Source: Solanum dulcamara (taxonomy: Eukaryota > Streptophyta > Magnoliopsida > Solanales > Solanaceae). From it: a DNA stretch of 64,000 bases. The DNA is taken from NCBI RefSeq assembly GCF_947179165.1, contig NC_077238.1:73226757-73290756 (forward strand). The letters are read 5' to 3'. Positions 11,957-21,823 of this stretch are shown piece by piece. A model generated the notes under the pieces. The model made no database searches, was not told the DNA's origin, and worked only from the letters and a program-made list of their open reading frames with translations. The number at the start of each line of letters is the position of its first letter. The stretch's first letter is position 1. Position numbers and translations under genes: made by a program.

Positions 11957-12744
11957 TATATTATCTGTTTTTTAAATTCTTTTTGTACATTTCTTGAAAA
12001 TGTATTTCATAGTTTAATCAAAAGATTATTTGTCTAATCCCCTCCTTTTTTATCCTTAAATATATTACTAAATTAATACTTTAGTACTAATTAATATTAT
12101 AAGTGTAGATTTCGGAAAACTATATATGATAAACGACTTGTTGCTTTCTAAAGTGACAAATATTTTTAAAGTCTGGCAAGCTTGGGTACATCAGTTTTAT
12201 TTCAGCATTCTTATAAGTCTACTTGTTATTCTGTCTACTTTATTTACCTGTACACGTTTTATATGTACTAATATTCCTATTTTTTGATACGCTTAAAATA
12301 CATCTCACTTTTGATGTAATGCGATCATATACAATACTAGTAATCCAACTAGGTTGGGCTCGAATCCAAAGAAAATATGAGAGAAATCCTTCTTGGTTAC
12401 ATATCGATAGATACATGGGATATGATCGACTCATCATCCTGTGTGGAATTTATGAAGCATGTCTCATGCTTTAATTTTTTCTACAATTCTTGTGCCTACT
12501 TTCGTTATTTTATATGGTACATTAACAAATTGTGCCCAACATGCACATACGTAGAATATCCGCTGGATGTGATCCTTAATAGTTCACTGTTGATAAAATC
12601 AATGTCCTAGGATCTCAATGACTCATTTTGGCTGAAATAAGGATATTATGTTTTAAATATAAAAGAGGACAATTGAAAGTAATATAATATTTAGGGAAAA
12701 TTTAAAGCAAAAAAAAACAAAAAGGATTAAAATATGATGCAACA
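11957..12744. other. Intergenic target region left of the Copia element
   Basis: AT-rich; no gene supported. Ends with TATAA (12745-12749), the target site of the Copia insertion. Confidence 0.4.
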
Positions 12745-12900
12745 TATAATGTTAGTGTGTGAACATTTTAACATTTTATTAAATTGCAATTTTAGCAATT
12801 GTCCATTGATGACATTTAATGTCATCTTTATTATTCTTTCTTTAGTGCATAAAAATGTCTTTCATTATCATCTTTATTTAGTGCAAGACTAAATCATTCC

Positions 12901-13040
12901 ATTATGTATTTTTTAATTTAATTATCACTAATAAGTGGTGCACTAAATCATATTATTATGTATTTTTAATTTAATTATCACTAATAAGTGGTGCACTAAA
13001 TCATAATGGTGCACTAAATCATAATGGTACACTAAATGAT
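12901..13040 (+). repeat. U3 direct repeats in the Copia 5' LTR
   Basis: Two copies of an about 50-bp unit at 12901 and 12955 (period 54), each ending GTGGTGCACTAAATCAT. Two further 18-bp partial units follow at 13005 and 13023 (AATGGTGCACTAAATCAT, then a variant). Placement 50-190 bp upstream of the TATA box is where retrotransposon enhancers usually lie; the role is inferred. Confidence 0.85.
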
Positions 13041-13090
13041 GATAATGATGGCATTCTATTATTTTTTCATCTTTGTATGATTTTCTCTCC

Positions 13091-13098
13091 TATAAATA
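13091..13098 (+). promoter_or_regulatory. TATA box of the Copia 5' LTR promoter
   Basis: CTATAAATAG context. Transcription would start near 13120, leaving an about 340-nt leader with no ATG before the gag start at 13464. The same box occurs in the 3' LTR at 18310. Confidence 0.75.
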
Positions 13099-13335
13099 GA
13101 GAGGTCTTCTTTGTTTTGAAGGTAGAATAAGAGAAGAAAAAATTGAGAGAGTTAAGTTTATATAAAAAAGAGAGTTCTTATTAGTTGAAGGGAGGTGTTC
13201 TTTGTGTAGAGCTTTAAACTCAACTCTTGTCCAGAGTTTGTTGAGTTACATTTTTGTGATAAGGTTGTTGTATCCTGGAGGGGACAAGTCAAGAGGACTA
13301 CTGCTGGACCAGTGAAACGATTTACTGCAGTGGGC

Positions 13336-13462
13336 TTGAATCTCCTTAAAGAGAGCGAGATATCCGCGCCTCAGCCAAGAAGTGAAGTTAATTTCTTCAT
13401 TTTATTTTTTTAATTGTAATTTGTAATCTTATAATTTCTCCAACAATTTTAAGGAGATTCAA
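13336..13462 (+). promoter_or_regulatory. Self-complementary leader element in place of a tRNA primer site
   Basis: TTGAATCTCCTTAAA at 13336-13350, inside the LTR, is the exact reverse complement of TTTAAGGAGATTCAA at 13448-13462. The second copy starts two bases after the LTR end, where a primer binding site should be. A G-U wobble extends the RNA helix by one pair; the loop is 97 nt. The gag ATG follows at 13464. The complementarity is seen; the role in self-priming or leader structure is inferred. Confidence 0.7.
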
Positions 13463-13463
13463 T

Positions 13464-16400
13464 ATGGCTACAATTGAAAAATCCACGGATATCAAGATGG
13501 GAGATCTAAACAAACCATTTCGGTTTAATGGTAATCATTTCAAGAGATGGAAGGGTAAAGTACTTTTCTACTTAAGTCTTCTCAATGTTTCATATGTGTT
13601 GACTCAAAAAAATCCTAATAAAGTTGACATCCTCTCCATGGATAACGATGAACTAATTTCTCATCAAGAGAAAGTGGAAAAGTACAATAATGATTCCTAC
13701 AAGTGTCGGTATTATATTCTTAATTGTCTATCTGATAATTTTTATGATTATTATGATAGAACTTACTCTAGTGCAAAGAAAATATGGAAAGCATTGCAGA
13801 GTAAATATGATACCGAAGAAGCTGGAGCGAAAAAATATGCTGCTAGTCGATTTTTTCGTTTCCAAATGGTGGATGATAAATCAGTGATAGACCAAGCTCA
13901 AGATTTTATAATGATCGTTGGAGAGCTCAGGTCTGAGGAAGTCAAAATTGGAGACAATCTTATTGTTTGTGGCATAATAGACAAACTTCCACCTTCATGG
14001 AAGGAGTTTCAAAAAACTATGCGCCACAAACAAAAGGAAACCTCTCTTGAGACTTTGATCATGAAAATCCGCATGGAAGAGGAGGCAAGGGGCCAAGATG
14101 CACTTTTACAAAATGAAGAGAGCAACATCACAACGAAGGTAAATTTAGTTACTTCAAAATATATTACTCCTGAATCTAACAAAAATACCTCTTTGAAGCC
14201 TAAGAAGAAAAAGTTCAAGAAAAATAATGGTAGACTTTTCAAGAAAAATAATGGTGAAAATAGCCAAGCACAAAATCAACAAGTTTATGATAAAGGACCG
14301 TGCTTTGTCTGTGGCAAGAGTGGGCATATTGCTCGATTTTGCAGATACCGGAAACGTGGTCCTATACCTCAGGCAAACGTTACCGAAGAGCCTTTTGTGG
14401 CAATGATTACAGACATAAACATGGTTGAGAATGTTGATGGATGGTGGGCTGATTCTGGTGCAAACCGTCATGTCTGTTATGACAAAGATTGGTTTAAAAA
14501 ATATACTCCTTTTGGAGAGCCCAAAACCATCATGCTCGGTGATTCTCATACTACTCAAGTGCTTGGAACGGGAGATGTCGAATTGTGTTTTACCTCTGGA
14601 AGGATATTAACTTTGAAAGATGTACTTTATACTCCTTCCATGAGAAAAAACTTGATGTCTAGTTTTCTTCTTAATAAAGCAGGCTTTAAACAAATTATTG
14701 AATCTGATCAATATGTAATTGTGAAAAAAGGTATTTTTGTGGGAAAGGGGTATGCTTGTGATGGGATGTTTAAACTGAATGTTGAAATGAATAAAATTTC
14801 TACTTCTGTTTACATGCTTTCTTCTACTAATTTTTGGCATGCTCGTTTGTGTCATATTAATGATCGTTATGTTGGAATCATGAGTAATTTAGGATTAATC
14901 CCAGTGATTAAAAAGAATTTTGAAAAGTGTGAAGCTTGTAGTAAAGCAAAAATCACTAAAAGGCCTCATTTTAAAGTTGAAAGAAAAACTGATTTATTAG
15001 AATTAGTTCACACTGATATTTGTGAACTTGGAGGAATTTTAACTCGTGGAGGAAATAGATATTTTATCACTTTCATTGATGATTTTTCTAAGTTTACATA
15101 TGTTTACTTAATGAAAAATAAAAGTGATGCTTTTGAAAATTTTAAATTTTTTCTCCATGAGGTTGAAAATCAGTTTGGGAAGAAAATAAAAAGAATTAGA
15201 AGTGATAGAGGCCGTGAATATGAGTCAAATGAGTTTAATTCTTTTGTTAGATCATTGGGAATAATTCATGAAACTACTCCTCCTTATTCACCTTCATCTA
15301 ATGGTGTAGCGGAAAGGAAAAATAGAACTTTGGTTGAATTGACTAATGCCATGCTTATTGAGTCAAATGCACCTTTGAATTTTTGGGGTGAAGCTATTTT
15401 GACTGCGTGTTATGTGTTAAATCGAGTGCCTCATAAAAAGACTAAACTAACACCTTTTGAGTTGTGGAAAGGTCATAAGCCAAATTTGGGATATCTAAGA
15501 GTTTGGGGTTGTCTAGCCTTTGTGAGGCTAATGGATCCCAAAGTTACAAAATTGGGTAAGAAAGTTACTACTTGTGCTTTTCTTGGTTATGCTTCAAATA
15601 GTACAGCCTATAGATTTTTTAATCTTGAAGATAAAATTGTAATAGAATCAGGTGATGCTATTTTTCATGAAAATAAATTTCCTTTTGATTCTAAAAATAG
15701 TGGGGGTCAAAGAATTGAACAAAATATTTTATCACTACCTAGTTCTTCTTCTTCCATTTTAAAAAATAAAGAAATTGATGATTTTGAGGTAAGAAGAAGT
15801 AAAAGAGCTAGAGTAGAAAAAGATTTTGGGCCTGATTTTTATGTTTTTAATGTTGGAGATGACCCTTTCACTTTACAAGAAGCTTTATCTTCGTATGATT
15901 CTATTTTTTGGAAAGAGGCTGTAAATGATGAAATGGAATCACTAATTTCTAATAAAACTTGGAAGTTAGTTGATTTACCACCAGGTTGTAAAACAATTGG
16001 TTGCAAATGGGTCTTACGAAAAAAGTTAAAACCAGATGGATCAATCGATAAATATAAGGCTAGACTAGTTGCTAAAGGGTTTAAGCAAGTAGAAGGCCTA
16101 GAGTTTTTTGATACTTTTTCTCCGGTAACAAGAATTACATCCATTAGACTTTTAATTGCTATGGCTGCAATTTTTGATTTGCATATTCATCAAATGGATG
16201 TAAAAACTGCTTTTTTAAATGGAGAACTTAATGAAGAAATTTATATGGAACAACCTGAAGGTTTTGTTGAAGCAGGCCAAGAAAGCAAAGTATGTAAACT
16301 TACTAAATCCCTATATGGCTTGAAACAGGCACCAAAGCAATGGCATGAAAAGTTTGATTCCTGCATGATTGAAAATGATTTTAAAACAAATGAGTGTGAT

Positions 16401-16685
16401 AAGTGCATATATCATAAGTCTTGGAATAATACACATGTTATTATTTGCCTATATGTTGATGATTTATTGATCTTTGGCTCGAATATGAATGTTATTGATG
16501 ATACTAAGAACATTCTTAGAAGCCATTTTGATATGAAAGATCTTGGTGAGGCAAATTTTATTCTAGGAATAAAAATTACTAGAACATGTGATGGAATTTT
16601 CCTTGACCAGTCACATTATGTTGAGAAAATTTTAAAAAAATATAACTTTCTTGATTGCAAGCATGTTTTAACTCCTTTTGATTAA
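13464..16685 (+). CDS. Copia gag-protease-integrase-RT polyprotein (frameshifted before RNase H)
   Basis: 1073 codons from an ATG in good context (A at -3, G at +4); it is also the first ATG after the TATA box. Gag occupies roughly residues 1-310, with a CX2CX4HX4C zinc knuckle at about 279-292 ([14 protein letters not shown]). The protease motif is ADSG at about 328-331. Integrase has an HHCC zinc finger at about 458-495 (H-X3-H then CEAC) and the catalytic D, D and E in VHTDIC, IRSDRG and NGVAERKNR. Reverse transcriptase begins near residue 790 (WKEAVNDEM) and carries [10 protein letters not shown] and the YVDD catalytic motif near 997. The frame stops at TAA 16683-16685 where one T appears to be missing relative to the continuing frame. 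Expressed alone it would lack RNase H. Lineage within Copia is not assigned. Confidence 0.95.
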   Translation: MATIEKSTDIKMGDLNKPFRFNGNHFKRWKGKVLFYLSLLNVSYVLTQKNPNKVDILSMDNDELISHQEKVEKYNNDSYKCRYYILNCLSDNFYDYYDRTYSSAKKIWKALQSKYDTEEAGAKKYAASRFFRFQMVDDKSVIDQAQDFIMIVGELRSEEVKIGDNLIVCGIIDKLPPSWKEFQKTMRHKQKETSLETLIMKIRMEEEARGQDALLQNEESNITTKVNLVTSKYITPESNKNTSLKPKKKKFKKNNGRLFKKNNGENSQAQNQQVYDKGPCFVCGKSGHIARFCRYRKRGPIPQANVTEEPFVAMITDINMVENVDGWWADSGANRHVCYDKDWFKKYTPFGEPKTIMLGDSHTTQVLGTGDVELCFTSGRILTLKDVLYTPSMRKNLMSSFLLNKAGFKQIIESDQYVIVKKGIFVGKGYACDGMFKLNVEMNKISTSVYMLSSTNFWHARLCHINDRYVGIMSNLGLIPVIKKNFEKCEACSKAKITKRPHFKVERKTDLLELVHTDICELGGILTRGGNRYFITFIDDFSKFTYVYLMKNKSDAFENFKFFLHEVENQFGKKIKRIRSDRGREYESNEFNSFVRSLGIIHETTPPYSPSSNGVAERKNRTLVELTNAMLIESNAPLNFWGEAILTACYVLNRVPHKKTKLTPFELWKGHKPNLGYLRVWGCLAFVRLMDPKVTKLGKKVTTCAFLGYASNSTAYRFFNLEDKIVIESGDAIFHENKFPFDSKNSGGQRIEQNILSLPSSSSSILKNKEIDDFEVRRSKRARVEKDFGPDFYVFNVGDDPFTLQEALSSYDSIFWKEAVNDEMESLISNKTWKLVDLPPGCKTIGCKWVLRKKLKPDGSIDKYKARLVAKGFKQVEGLEFFDTFSPVTRITSIRLLIAMAAIFDLHIHQMDVKTAFLNGELNEEIYMEQPEGFVEAGQESKVCKLTKSLYGLKQAPKQWHEKFDSCMIENDFKTNECDKCIYHKSWNNTHVIICLYVDDLLIFGSNMNVIDDTKNILRSHFDMKDLGEANFILGIKITRTCDGIFLDQSHYVEKILKKYNFLDCKHVLTPFD

Positions 16686-17410
16686 GTGTACACTTGTTTC
16701 CTGTTCAAAGTGAAATTGATGTGATAAATCAAAAGGAATATGCTAGCGTAATTGGAAGTTTGAGATATGTGACTGATTGCACTAGGCCTGATATTGCATA
16801 TGCAGTAGGAGTACTTAGCAGGTTTACTAGCAAGCCAGGTAATGAACATTGGCATGCTATAACAAGAGTTATGAGATATTTAATTGGAACAAAAACTTGT
16901 GGTTTGTTCTATAAAAAATATCCTGCTGTACTTGAAGGCTTTTCTGATGCAGATTGGAACACTTTAGCAGGTGATTCCTGTTCTACCACTGGTTACATTT
17001 TTATATTGGGTGGTGGTGCTGTTTGTTGGAAATCAAAAAAACAAACTATAATTGCTAACTCTACCATGGAGGCTGAACTAATTGCTTTAGCTTCAGCTAG
17101 TGAGGAAGCGAATTGGTTAAGAGATTTATTATTTCAAATACCTTATTTTGAAAAACCAATTCCTCCAATTTTAATTCATTGTGATAGCACTGCAGCAATT
17201 GGTAGAGTTCAAAATCGTTATTACAACGGTAAATCCAGACCTATAAGGAGGAAACACAGTAATGTAAGATCATATTTGACAAGTGGTACCATTAATGTTG
17301 ATTATGTCAAATCTTGTGAAAATCTTGCAGATCCTCTTACTAAGGCCTTAACAAGAGAAAAGGTCTGGAGCACATCGAGGGGGATGGGATTGAAGCCTAT
17401 AAATACATGA
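16686..17410 (+). pseudogene. Copia RT end and RNase H, separated by the frameshift
   Basis: Continuation of the polyprotein in the neighbouring frame. It reads FPVQSEID and IGSLRYVTDCTRPDIAYAVG (end of the RT/connection region), then RNase H with SDADWN, the STMEAELIALA glutamate and HCDSTAAIG. The end is NLADPLTKAL and GMGLKP. It has no plausible start of its own (it enters through a TTG), so it is the severed C-terminus of the upstream protein. Apart from that break it is intact, in agreement with a young element. Confidence 0.93.
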
Positions 17411-17952
17411 GTCATATATGAGGAAACCCAACTTGGAGACTAGAGATCTTATAACCAGGTTCAATGGGAAAAACGAATCATATGATGACTTGTTGTGAAA
17501 AAAATGCACTATTTTTATTCCCTCCCTATGATGTGAGTGCATTGTTTCCTGTAGTGAATTGAGGAGGTTGAGTTTAAAAAACTCTTAATGAAAATCTGTA
17601 GCCCGTATGGGTGGAGTGTTAAATTTACAGGAGCACTCTTGATAGATTTCACCTATGTGAGTATGGAAGTAGGCCGCTTCCTATGAGAATTAGGCTTATT
17701 CTCAAAAGCACTCATAAAACCGGGATAGCACAAGGCCGTAATGTGCTGGCTTATAAAGCTCGTGACAGTACCTTGATTACTATGTGTGAGCAGTAATATT
17801 TTATGTCCCTTAAGCAGTCATAGTTCAAGTCTGAGACCACTACGACTCTGGAGTAAAAGTTATTGTTTCACTAAGTGGAGGTTCAATGCAGAGCACACCT
17901 TCATTATGTATAGTAATCTTCCTTCAGCTGATAAACTCTCTTATACAATATT
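17411..17952 (+). other. 3' untranslated internal region of the Copia element
   Basis: Non-coding stretch between the RNase H stop and the polypurine tract, typical of several plant Copia lineages. No frame or extra gene (for example an envelope-like frame) is present. Confidence 0.7.
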
Positions 17953-17967
17953 AAAATGAGTGGGGGA
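17953..17967 (+). promoter_or_regulatory. Polypurine tract of the Copia element
   Basis: AAAATGAGTGGGGGA directly before the 3' LTR (one T, then TGTTAG at 17969). This is the plus-strand primer position. Confidence 0.85.
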
Positions 17968-17968
17968 T

Positions 17969-18664
17969 TGTTAGTGTGTGAACATTTTAACATTTTATTA
18001 AATTGCAATTTTAGCAATTGTCCATTGATGACATTTAATGTCATCTTTATTATTCTTTCTTTAGTGCATAAAAATGTCTTTCATTATCATCTTTATTTAG
18101 TGCAAGACTAAATCATTCCATTATGTATTTTTTAATTTAATTATCACTAATAAGTGGTGCACTAAATCATATTATTATGTATTTTTAATTTAATTATCAC
18201 TAATAAGTGGTGCACTAAATCATAATGGTGCACTAAATCATAATGGTACACTAAATGATGATAATGATGGCATTCTATTATTTTTTCATCTTTGTATGAT
18301 TTTCTCTCCTATAAATAGAGAGGTCTTCTTTGTTTTGAAGGTAGAATAAGAGAAGAAAAAATTGAGAGAGTTAAGTTTATATAAAAAAGAGAGTTCTTAT
18401 TAGTTGAAGGGAGGTGTTCTTTGTGTAGAGCTTTAAACTCAACTCTTGTCCAGAGTTTGTTGAGTTACATTTTTGTGATAAGGTTGTTGTATCCTGGAGG
18501 GGACAAGTCAAGAGGACTACTGCTGGACCAGTGAAACGATTTACTGCAGTGGGCTTGAATCTCCTTAAAGAGAGCGAGATATCCGCGCCTCAGCCAAGAA
18601 GTGAAGTTAATTTCTTCATTTTATTTTTTTAATTGTAATTTGTAATCTTATAATTTCTCCAACA
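17969..18664 (+). repeat. 3' LTR of the Copia element
   Basis: 696 bp; by eye the same as the 5' LTR base for base. Its TATA box at 18310 would start transcripts near 18340 running rightwards into the convergent MAPKKK gene. Confidence 0.97.
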
Positions 18665-18669
18665 TATAA

Positions 18670-18942
18670 TATATATACACATAAGTAAAAATACCTATCT
18701 ACGCAATGAATGGAAGAGGTGCAATTAACACCATTTGGATAAGGGTGGCTACACCACTATTTTGGGTGTTGAATTTTAGTTCTGTGCTAATCTCTTGTGC
18801 TTTTAAGTGCAAATGAGCAAATGCAAAATAAGAAAAGTAAGTCATGGAAGTTAAAAGAGAGATTTAGATTTATGAACACGTTATTTTATTTGGTGAACCT
18901 CTTTTATGTGTGACAGAATTGAGATTGTTAATTACTCTACAA
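18670..18942 (-). other. 3' flank of the MAPKKK gene
   Basis: AT-rich sequence between the kinase stop codon and the Copia insertion, probably containing the 3' UTR and polyadenylation site. The Copia insertion may have shortened or replaced the natural terminator. Confidence 0.45.
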
Positions 18943-19983
18943 CTACTGCAATAAAAATATGTTATCTTGGCAATTACAGGTTGAAAAAGCTGTTGTCATG
19001 CCATTTTTACAGGTTAGCAAATCTTCACTCCTCTTTCGTACTGTGATCCAACGCTCATCGAATTCCCAATCTGGTTTTCTTGATTGTAGTTCCAATTTTC
19101 TTACCCTTTGTAAAGGAAAATCCGTTAGACGACTAATTTCTTGTGTTGGATCATCAATGTTTTCTGATTCTTCGTTTGAATTCCAAATGCATTGATCAAG
19201 AATGCTTGTTGGAGAACTCGTGTTCAAATCAAGAAATGGATGATTGAGGAGTTGTTTAGCAGAACATCTCTGTTTTGGATCTCTTCTCAAGCATATGTTT
19301 AAAAAATCCCTTGCTTGTGATGACAAAAACTTTGGAATTTCTGGTGTTTGGTCAGAAAATGCTATATGGTAAAGCAATGAAGCAGGGTTGTTAACTTTAG
19401 TCCACGGTGAGCCACCCGTGGCCATTTCTATAATCGTGCATCCTAACGCCCATATATCAGCAGCAAACCCTTGTTCTTCCCCACGAGCCACTTCTGGTGC
19501 CATGTACATAGGTGTGCCACCAATTGTCATGACATCAACCAGTTTAGAACATCCGAAATCCCCAATTTTGACACCGGTTTTACCTATCAAAATGTTGTGA
19601 CCCTTAATGTCGCAATGTACTATGCCTTTTGAGTGTAGGTAATCTAGTCCTTCAACAATTTGTTTCGTGTAGTATCCGATCAACTTCTCATTCAACCGTC
19701 CTCCCTGTTTCCTAATTTCATCAATGAGTATCCCATGGGGCATGTACTCCATCATAAGATTGAACTTTACCTTGTCGTTCTCTCTAGTTACATCGTACCC
19801 CTTGTAGCCAACTACGTAAAGGGAGTTCAATGTTGATAGAATTTTTTGCTCCTTTTGCAAGAATTCAGACCGAGACAATTCCGTGGACTTGACAGCAAAA
19901 ATCTCGCCGGAGCAGTGTGAAATGGCGACCGAGACAGCAGCCGTAGAGCCGTGGCCTATAGTGTGGCCTCTGGTCCAGTGCAT
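18943..19983 (-). CDS. MAPKKK17/18-type serine/threonine protein kinase (MEKK subfamily)
   Basis: Intronless 346-codon gene, similar in length to Arabidopsis MAPKKK17/18 (single-exon MEKK-type kinases that act upstream of MAPKKs in abscisic acid and stress signalling). All kinase landmarks are present: glycine loop IGHGSTAAVS at residues 9-18, catalytic lysine K32 in FAVKS, catalytic loop HCDIKGHN at 123-130 (D125), DFG at 142-144, GGTPMYMAPE at 155-164 (activation loop and APE), DIWALGCTIIEMATG, and a C-lobe arginine in RDPKQRCSAKQLL. The GTPMYMAPEV signature is MEKK-like. After about residue 262 comes a variable tail with a basic-acidic patch (SRKPDWEFDERWITVRKRSED). No signal peptide or membrane segment, so probably cytosolic/nuclear. 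The ATG is preceded by an in-frame poly(A)-rich leader. It faces the Copia element tail to tail, 278 bp apart. A decayed partial copy lies at 36417-37493. Confidence 0.93.
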   Translation of the reverse strand: MHWTRGHTIGHGSTAAVSVAISHCSGEIFAVKSTELSRSEFLQKEQKILSTLNSLYVVGYKGYDVTRENDKVKFNLMMEYMPHGILIDEIRKQGGRLNEKLIGYYTKQIVEGLDYLHSKGIVHCDIKGHNILIGKTGVKIGDFGCSKLVDVMTIGGTPMYMAPEVARGEEQGFAADIWALGCTIIEMATGGSPWTKVNNPASLLYHIAFSDQTPEIPKFLSSQARDFLNICLRRDPKQRCSAKQLLNHPFLDLNTSSPTSILDQCIWNSNEESENIDDPTQEISRLTDFPLQRVRKLELQSRKPDWEFDERWITVRKRSEDLLTCKNGMTTAFSTCNCQDNIFLLQ

Positions 19984-20070
19984 TTTTTTTTTTTTGGAGA
20001 AGAATTTGGTAGGAGCCAGTTAGAAAGTGGAAAGAGTTTAGGACATGTTCTGTTACAAAGAGGTGGTTAT

Positions 20071-20079
20071 ATTATATAA
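20071..20079 (-). promoter_or_regulatory. Probable TATA box of the MAPKKK gene
   Basis: Minus strand reads TTATATAAT about 90 bp upstream of the ATG, which would put the transcription start near 20040 and give a leader of about 60 nt. Confidence 0.55.
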
Positions 20080-20252
20080 GAGTATAAAATAGTGAATGTC
20101 TAAATTAGTTTGGTAAGGCTTAGGTTTGCCTTTTTTCCTATTAAAGACTTGAAAAGTTTGGTTCTTTTAATTATGGCCAATTACTTGTGGCTTTTAGGCA
20201 GCTTTGGGTAGGCTGGAGGAGGACTAAATGTGATGTGCCCTATTAGGAAAAT

Positions 20253-20262
20253 GCCACGTGGC
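20253..20262 (-). promoter_or_regulatory. ABRE / G-box upstream of the MAPKKK gene
   Basis: Perfect 10-bp palindrome GCCACGTGGC about 270 bp upstream of the start codon. The ACGTGGC core is the abscisic-acid response element bound by ABF/AREB bZIP factors. ABA induction is established for Arabidopsis MAPKKK17/18; for this gene it is inferred. Confidence 0.6.
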
Positions 20263-20847
20263 AAACTAAGGAATGAGAAAGTGAAATGTTTTTTTTTTGT
20301 TAATTACTCGGTGTTCGGTATCCGCTTCAACTAATCTGAATTCGTGCCGGGTCGGACCCCATCGAGAGGTAGCGCTCCTTACCTATCCAGTGCTCGAACC
20401 TGAGAACTCTGATTAAGGAAGAATTAGCCTTATTCACTGCACTATATATTTTGATGGTAAAATCGGTAATTGAATGTTAATTATCTTTCAAAAACAAGTT
20501 GGAGAGGGTGGATTGGATTGGACCAATAGAAATGGCTGCTATTGGATTTTTCTTGTTCCTTGCATCAATATTTATACAAAATTATATTAATTAATTATAA
20601 TCAAATGATAAATTAAGGTCAGAATATATATGAACTAATTATGGTTTAATGATAACGATATGTGAAGATATATTTCATGTATTTATTAGTTTGATATACA
20701 TAACTTGTACTGATGAGTTTTTACCTACTTCCTGGTAGGTAGTGAAATTATGGCTTAAATGTTTTTTGAACAAAATTTACCATAATTGTGTTGTACTACC
20801 TTTTAGAGAAAACAAGCAAAATGCGATTCAAACAAAAAAAATGTCTT
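20263..20847. other. Intergenic with a SINE-like fragment
   Basis: 20313-20440 has TCGGACCCCATCGAGAGG and GCTCGAACCTGAGAACT, resembling a tRNA-like, pol III B-box-bearing repeat common in nightshades. The rest is featureless AT-rich DNA. Confidence 0.35.
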
Positions 20848-21266
20848 GGAGCTTGTTTGGGTTGCCTTAAAAAATGACTTTTAAGTCAAAAAATATAAAG
20901 GAAAAATTATTAGAAAAAATACTTTTTAATAAATAATTATTGATTTTAGTGATACTTTTTATTTATTGCTATTATAGCAATATTATGATATATCTACTAT
21001 GTATTAAAATTGAATTTTGCATGCAATATAAATGTATTATAAGTGTTTTAAAATATATTATACTTGTTTGGTAAGAAATTGACACAATATATTATAAGTG
21101 TATTAAAGTATGTGATAAATAAATTATTCATGAATAAAACTTGTATTATATGAGTTTTATAAATTATTCTCGCTAATATATATTAAAATTGTATTATAAG
21201 TGTTCAGTGAAAAAAAAATATTATTGCTATAAATGGTAAATATTTTCTTAATATAGTACATTTATG

Positions 21267-21584
21267 TAAATTTTCCTTAGAAAAAAGTAGGAAGGACCAA
21301 CTTTTATCTTTTGACTTCTTTTTGTAAGTTTTAACTTATGTTAAACACTTTTTTGATTTGACAAATACTTTTAAAGGTTACTCCCTCCATTCCATATTAA
21401 TTGAATTTTCGAGGGATTTTTAATATAAATTTTCCTTAGAAAAAAGTAGGAAGGACCAACTTTTAACTTTTGACTTCTTTTTGTAAATTTTAACTTATGT
21501 TAAACACTTTTTTGATTTGCCAAACACTTTTAAAAGTTACTCCCTCCATTCCATATTAAGTGAATTTTTGAGAAATTTTTCATT
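21267..21584. repeat. 159-bp tandem duplication that copied one MITE end
   Basis: Units start at 21267 and 21426 (both TAAATTTTCCTTAGAAAAAA) and run through the first bases of a Stowaway terminus. The first unit therefore has an orphan CTCCCTCCATTCC end at 21382 while the second joins the full MITE at 21540. Confidence 0.8.
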
Positions 21585-21823
21585 GTTCAAAATAATTGAA
21601 TTGTTCAAAGTTCAAGATAGATGTTTGAAATTTTTTCCATATTTGCCCTTTCATTTATTGAAGTTTTATATTTTCTAGGAGATAAATCAAACTACTCGCA
21701 AAGTTATATTTATGATTTTACAAAGGGCAATAGTGAAAAGTATGATTCAAATTATGTCCTTGAATATTTTTCTTAATATATGTGCATTGCCTCACAAATT
21801 AACTTAATATGGAATGAAGGGAG
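21540..21823. mobile_element. Stowaway-like MITE 4
   Basis: 284 bp with TA on both sides, ends CTCCCTCCATTCCATATTAA and TTAATATGGAATGAAGGGAG. Same length and highly similar to MITE 2 at 11249-11532. Confidence 0.88.

Larger units (their letters stand above)
12750..13445 (+). repeat. 5' LTR of the Copia element
   Basis: 696 bp, TGTTAG...CCAACA. It contains U3 direct repeats (12901-13040), a canonical TATA box at 13091 and, near the 3' side, a 15-nt segment (13336-13350) complementary to the sequence just past the LTR. Confidence 0.97.
12750..18664 (+). mobile_element. Young, nearly intact Ty1/Copia LTR retrotransposon
   Basis: 5915 bp, flanked by TATAA at 12745-12749 and 18665-18669. Both LTRs are exactly 696 bp, start TGTTAG, end CCAACA, and looked identical when read side by side. 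The internal region is 4523 bp. Domain order is gag, protease, integrase, reverse transcriptase, RNase H, which defines Copia. One frameshift near 16683 separates RT from RNase H. A purine-rich polypurine tract lies just before the 3' LTR. There is no initiator-Met-tRNA primer binding site after the 5' LTR. Identical LTRs indicate recent insertion. Confidence 0.97.

Noticed and set aside
13336..13350. Simple Tf1-style self-priming from the exact RNA 5' end
   Set aside because: The TATA box at 13091 predicts an RNA start near 13120, so the complementary segment is internal; the simple model does not hold without a cleavage or trans step.
14009..16144. Minus-strand and off-frame open frames inside the Copia polyprotein
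   Set aside because: Shadows of the 1073-codon frame; no motifs of their own.
18959..19600. Plus-strand open frames over the MAPKKK gene
   Set aside because: Antisense shadows of a well-supported kinase frame.
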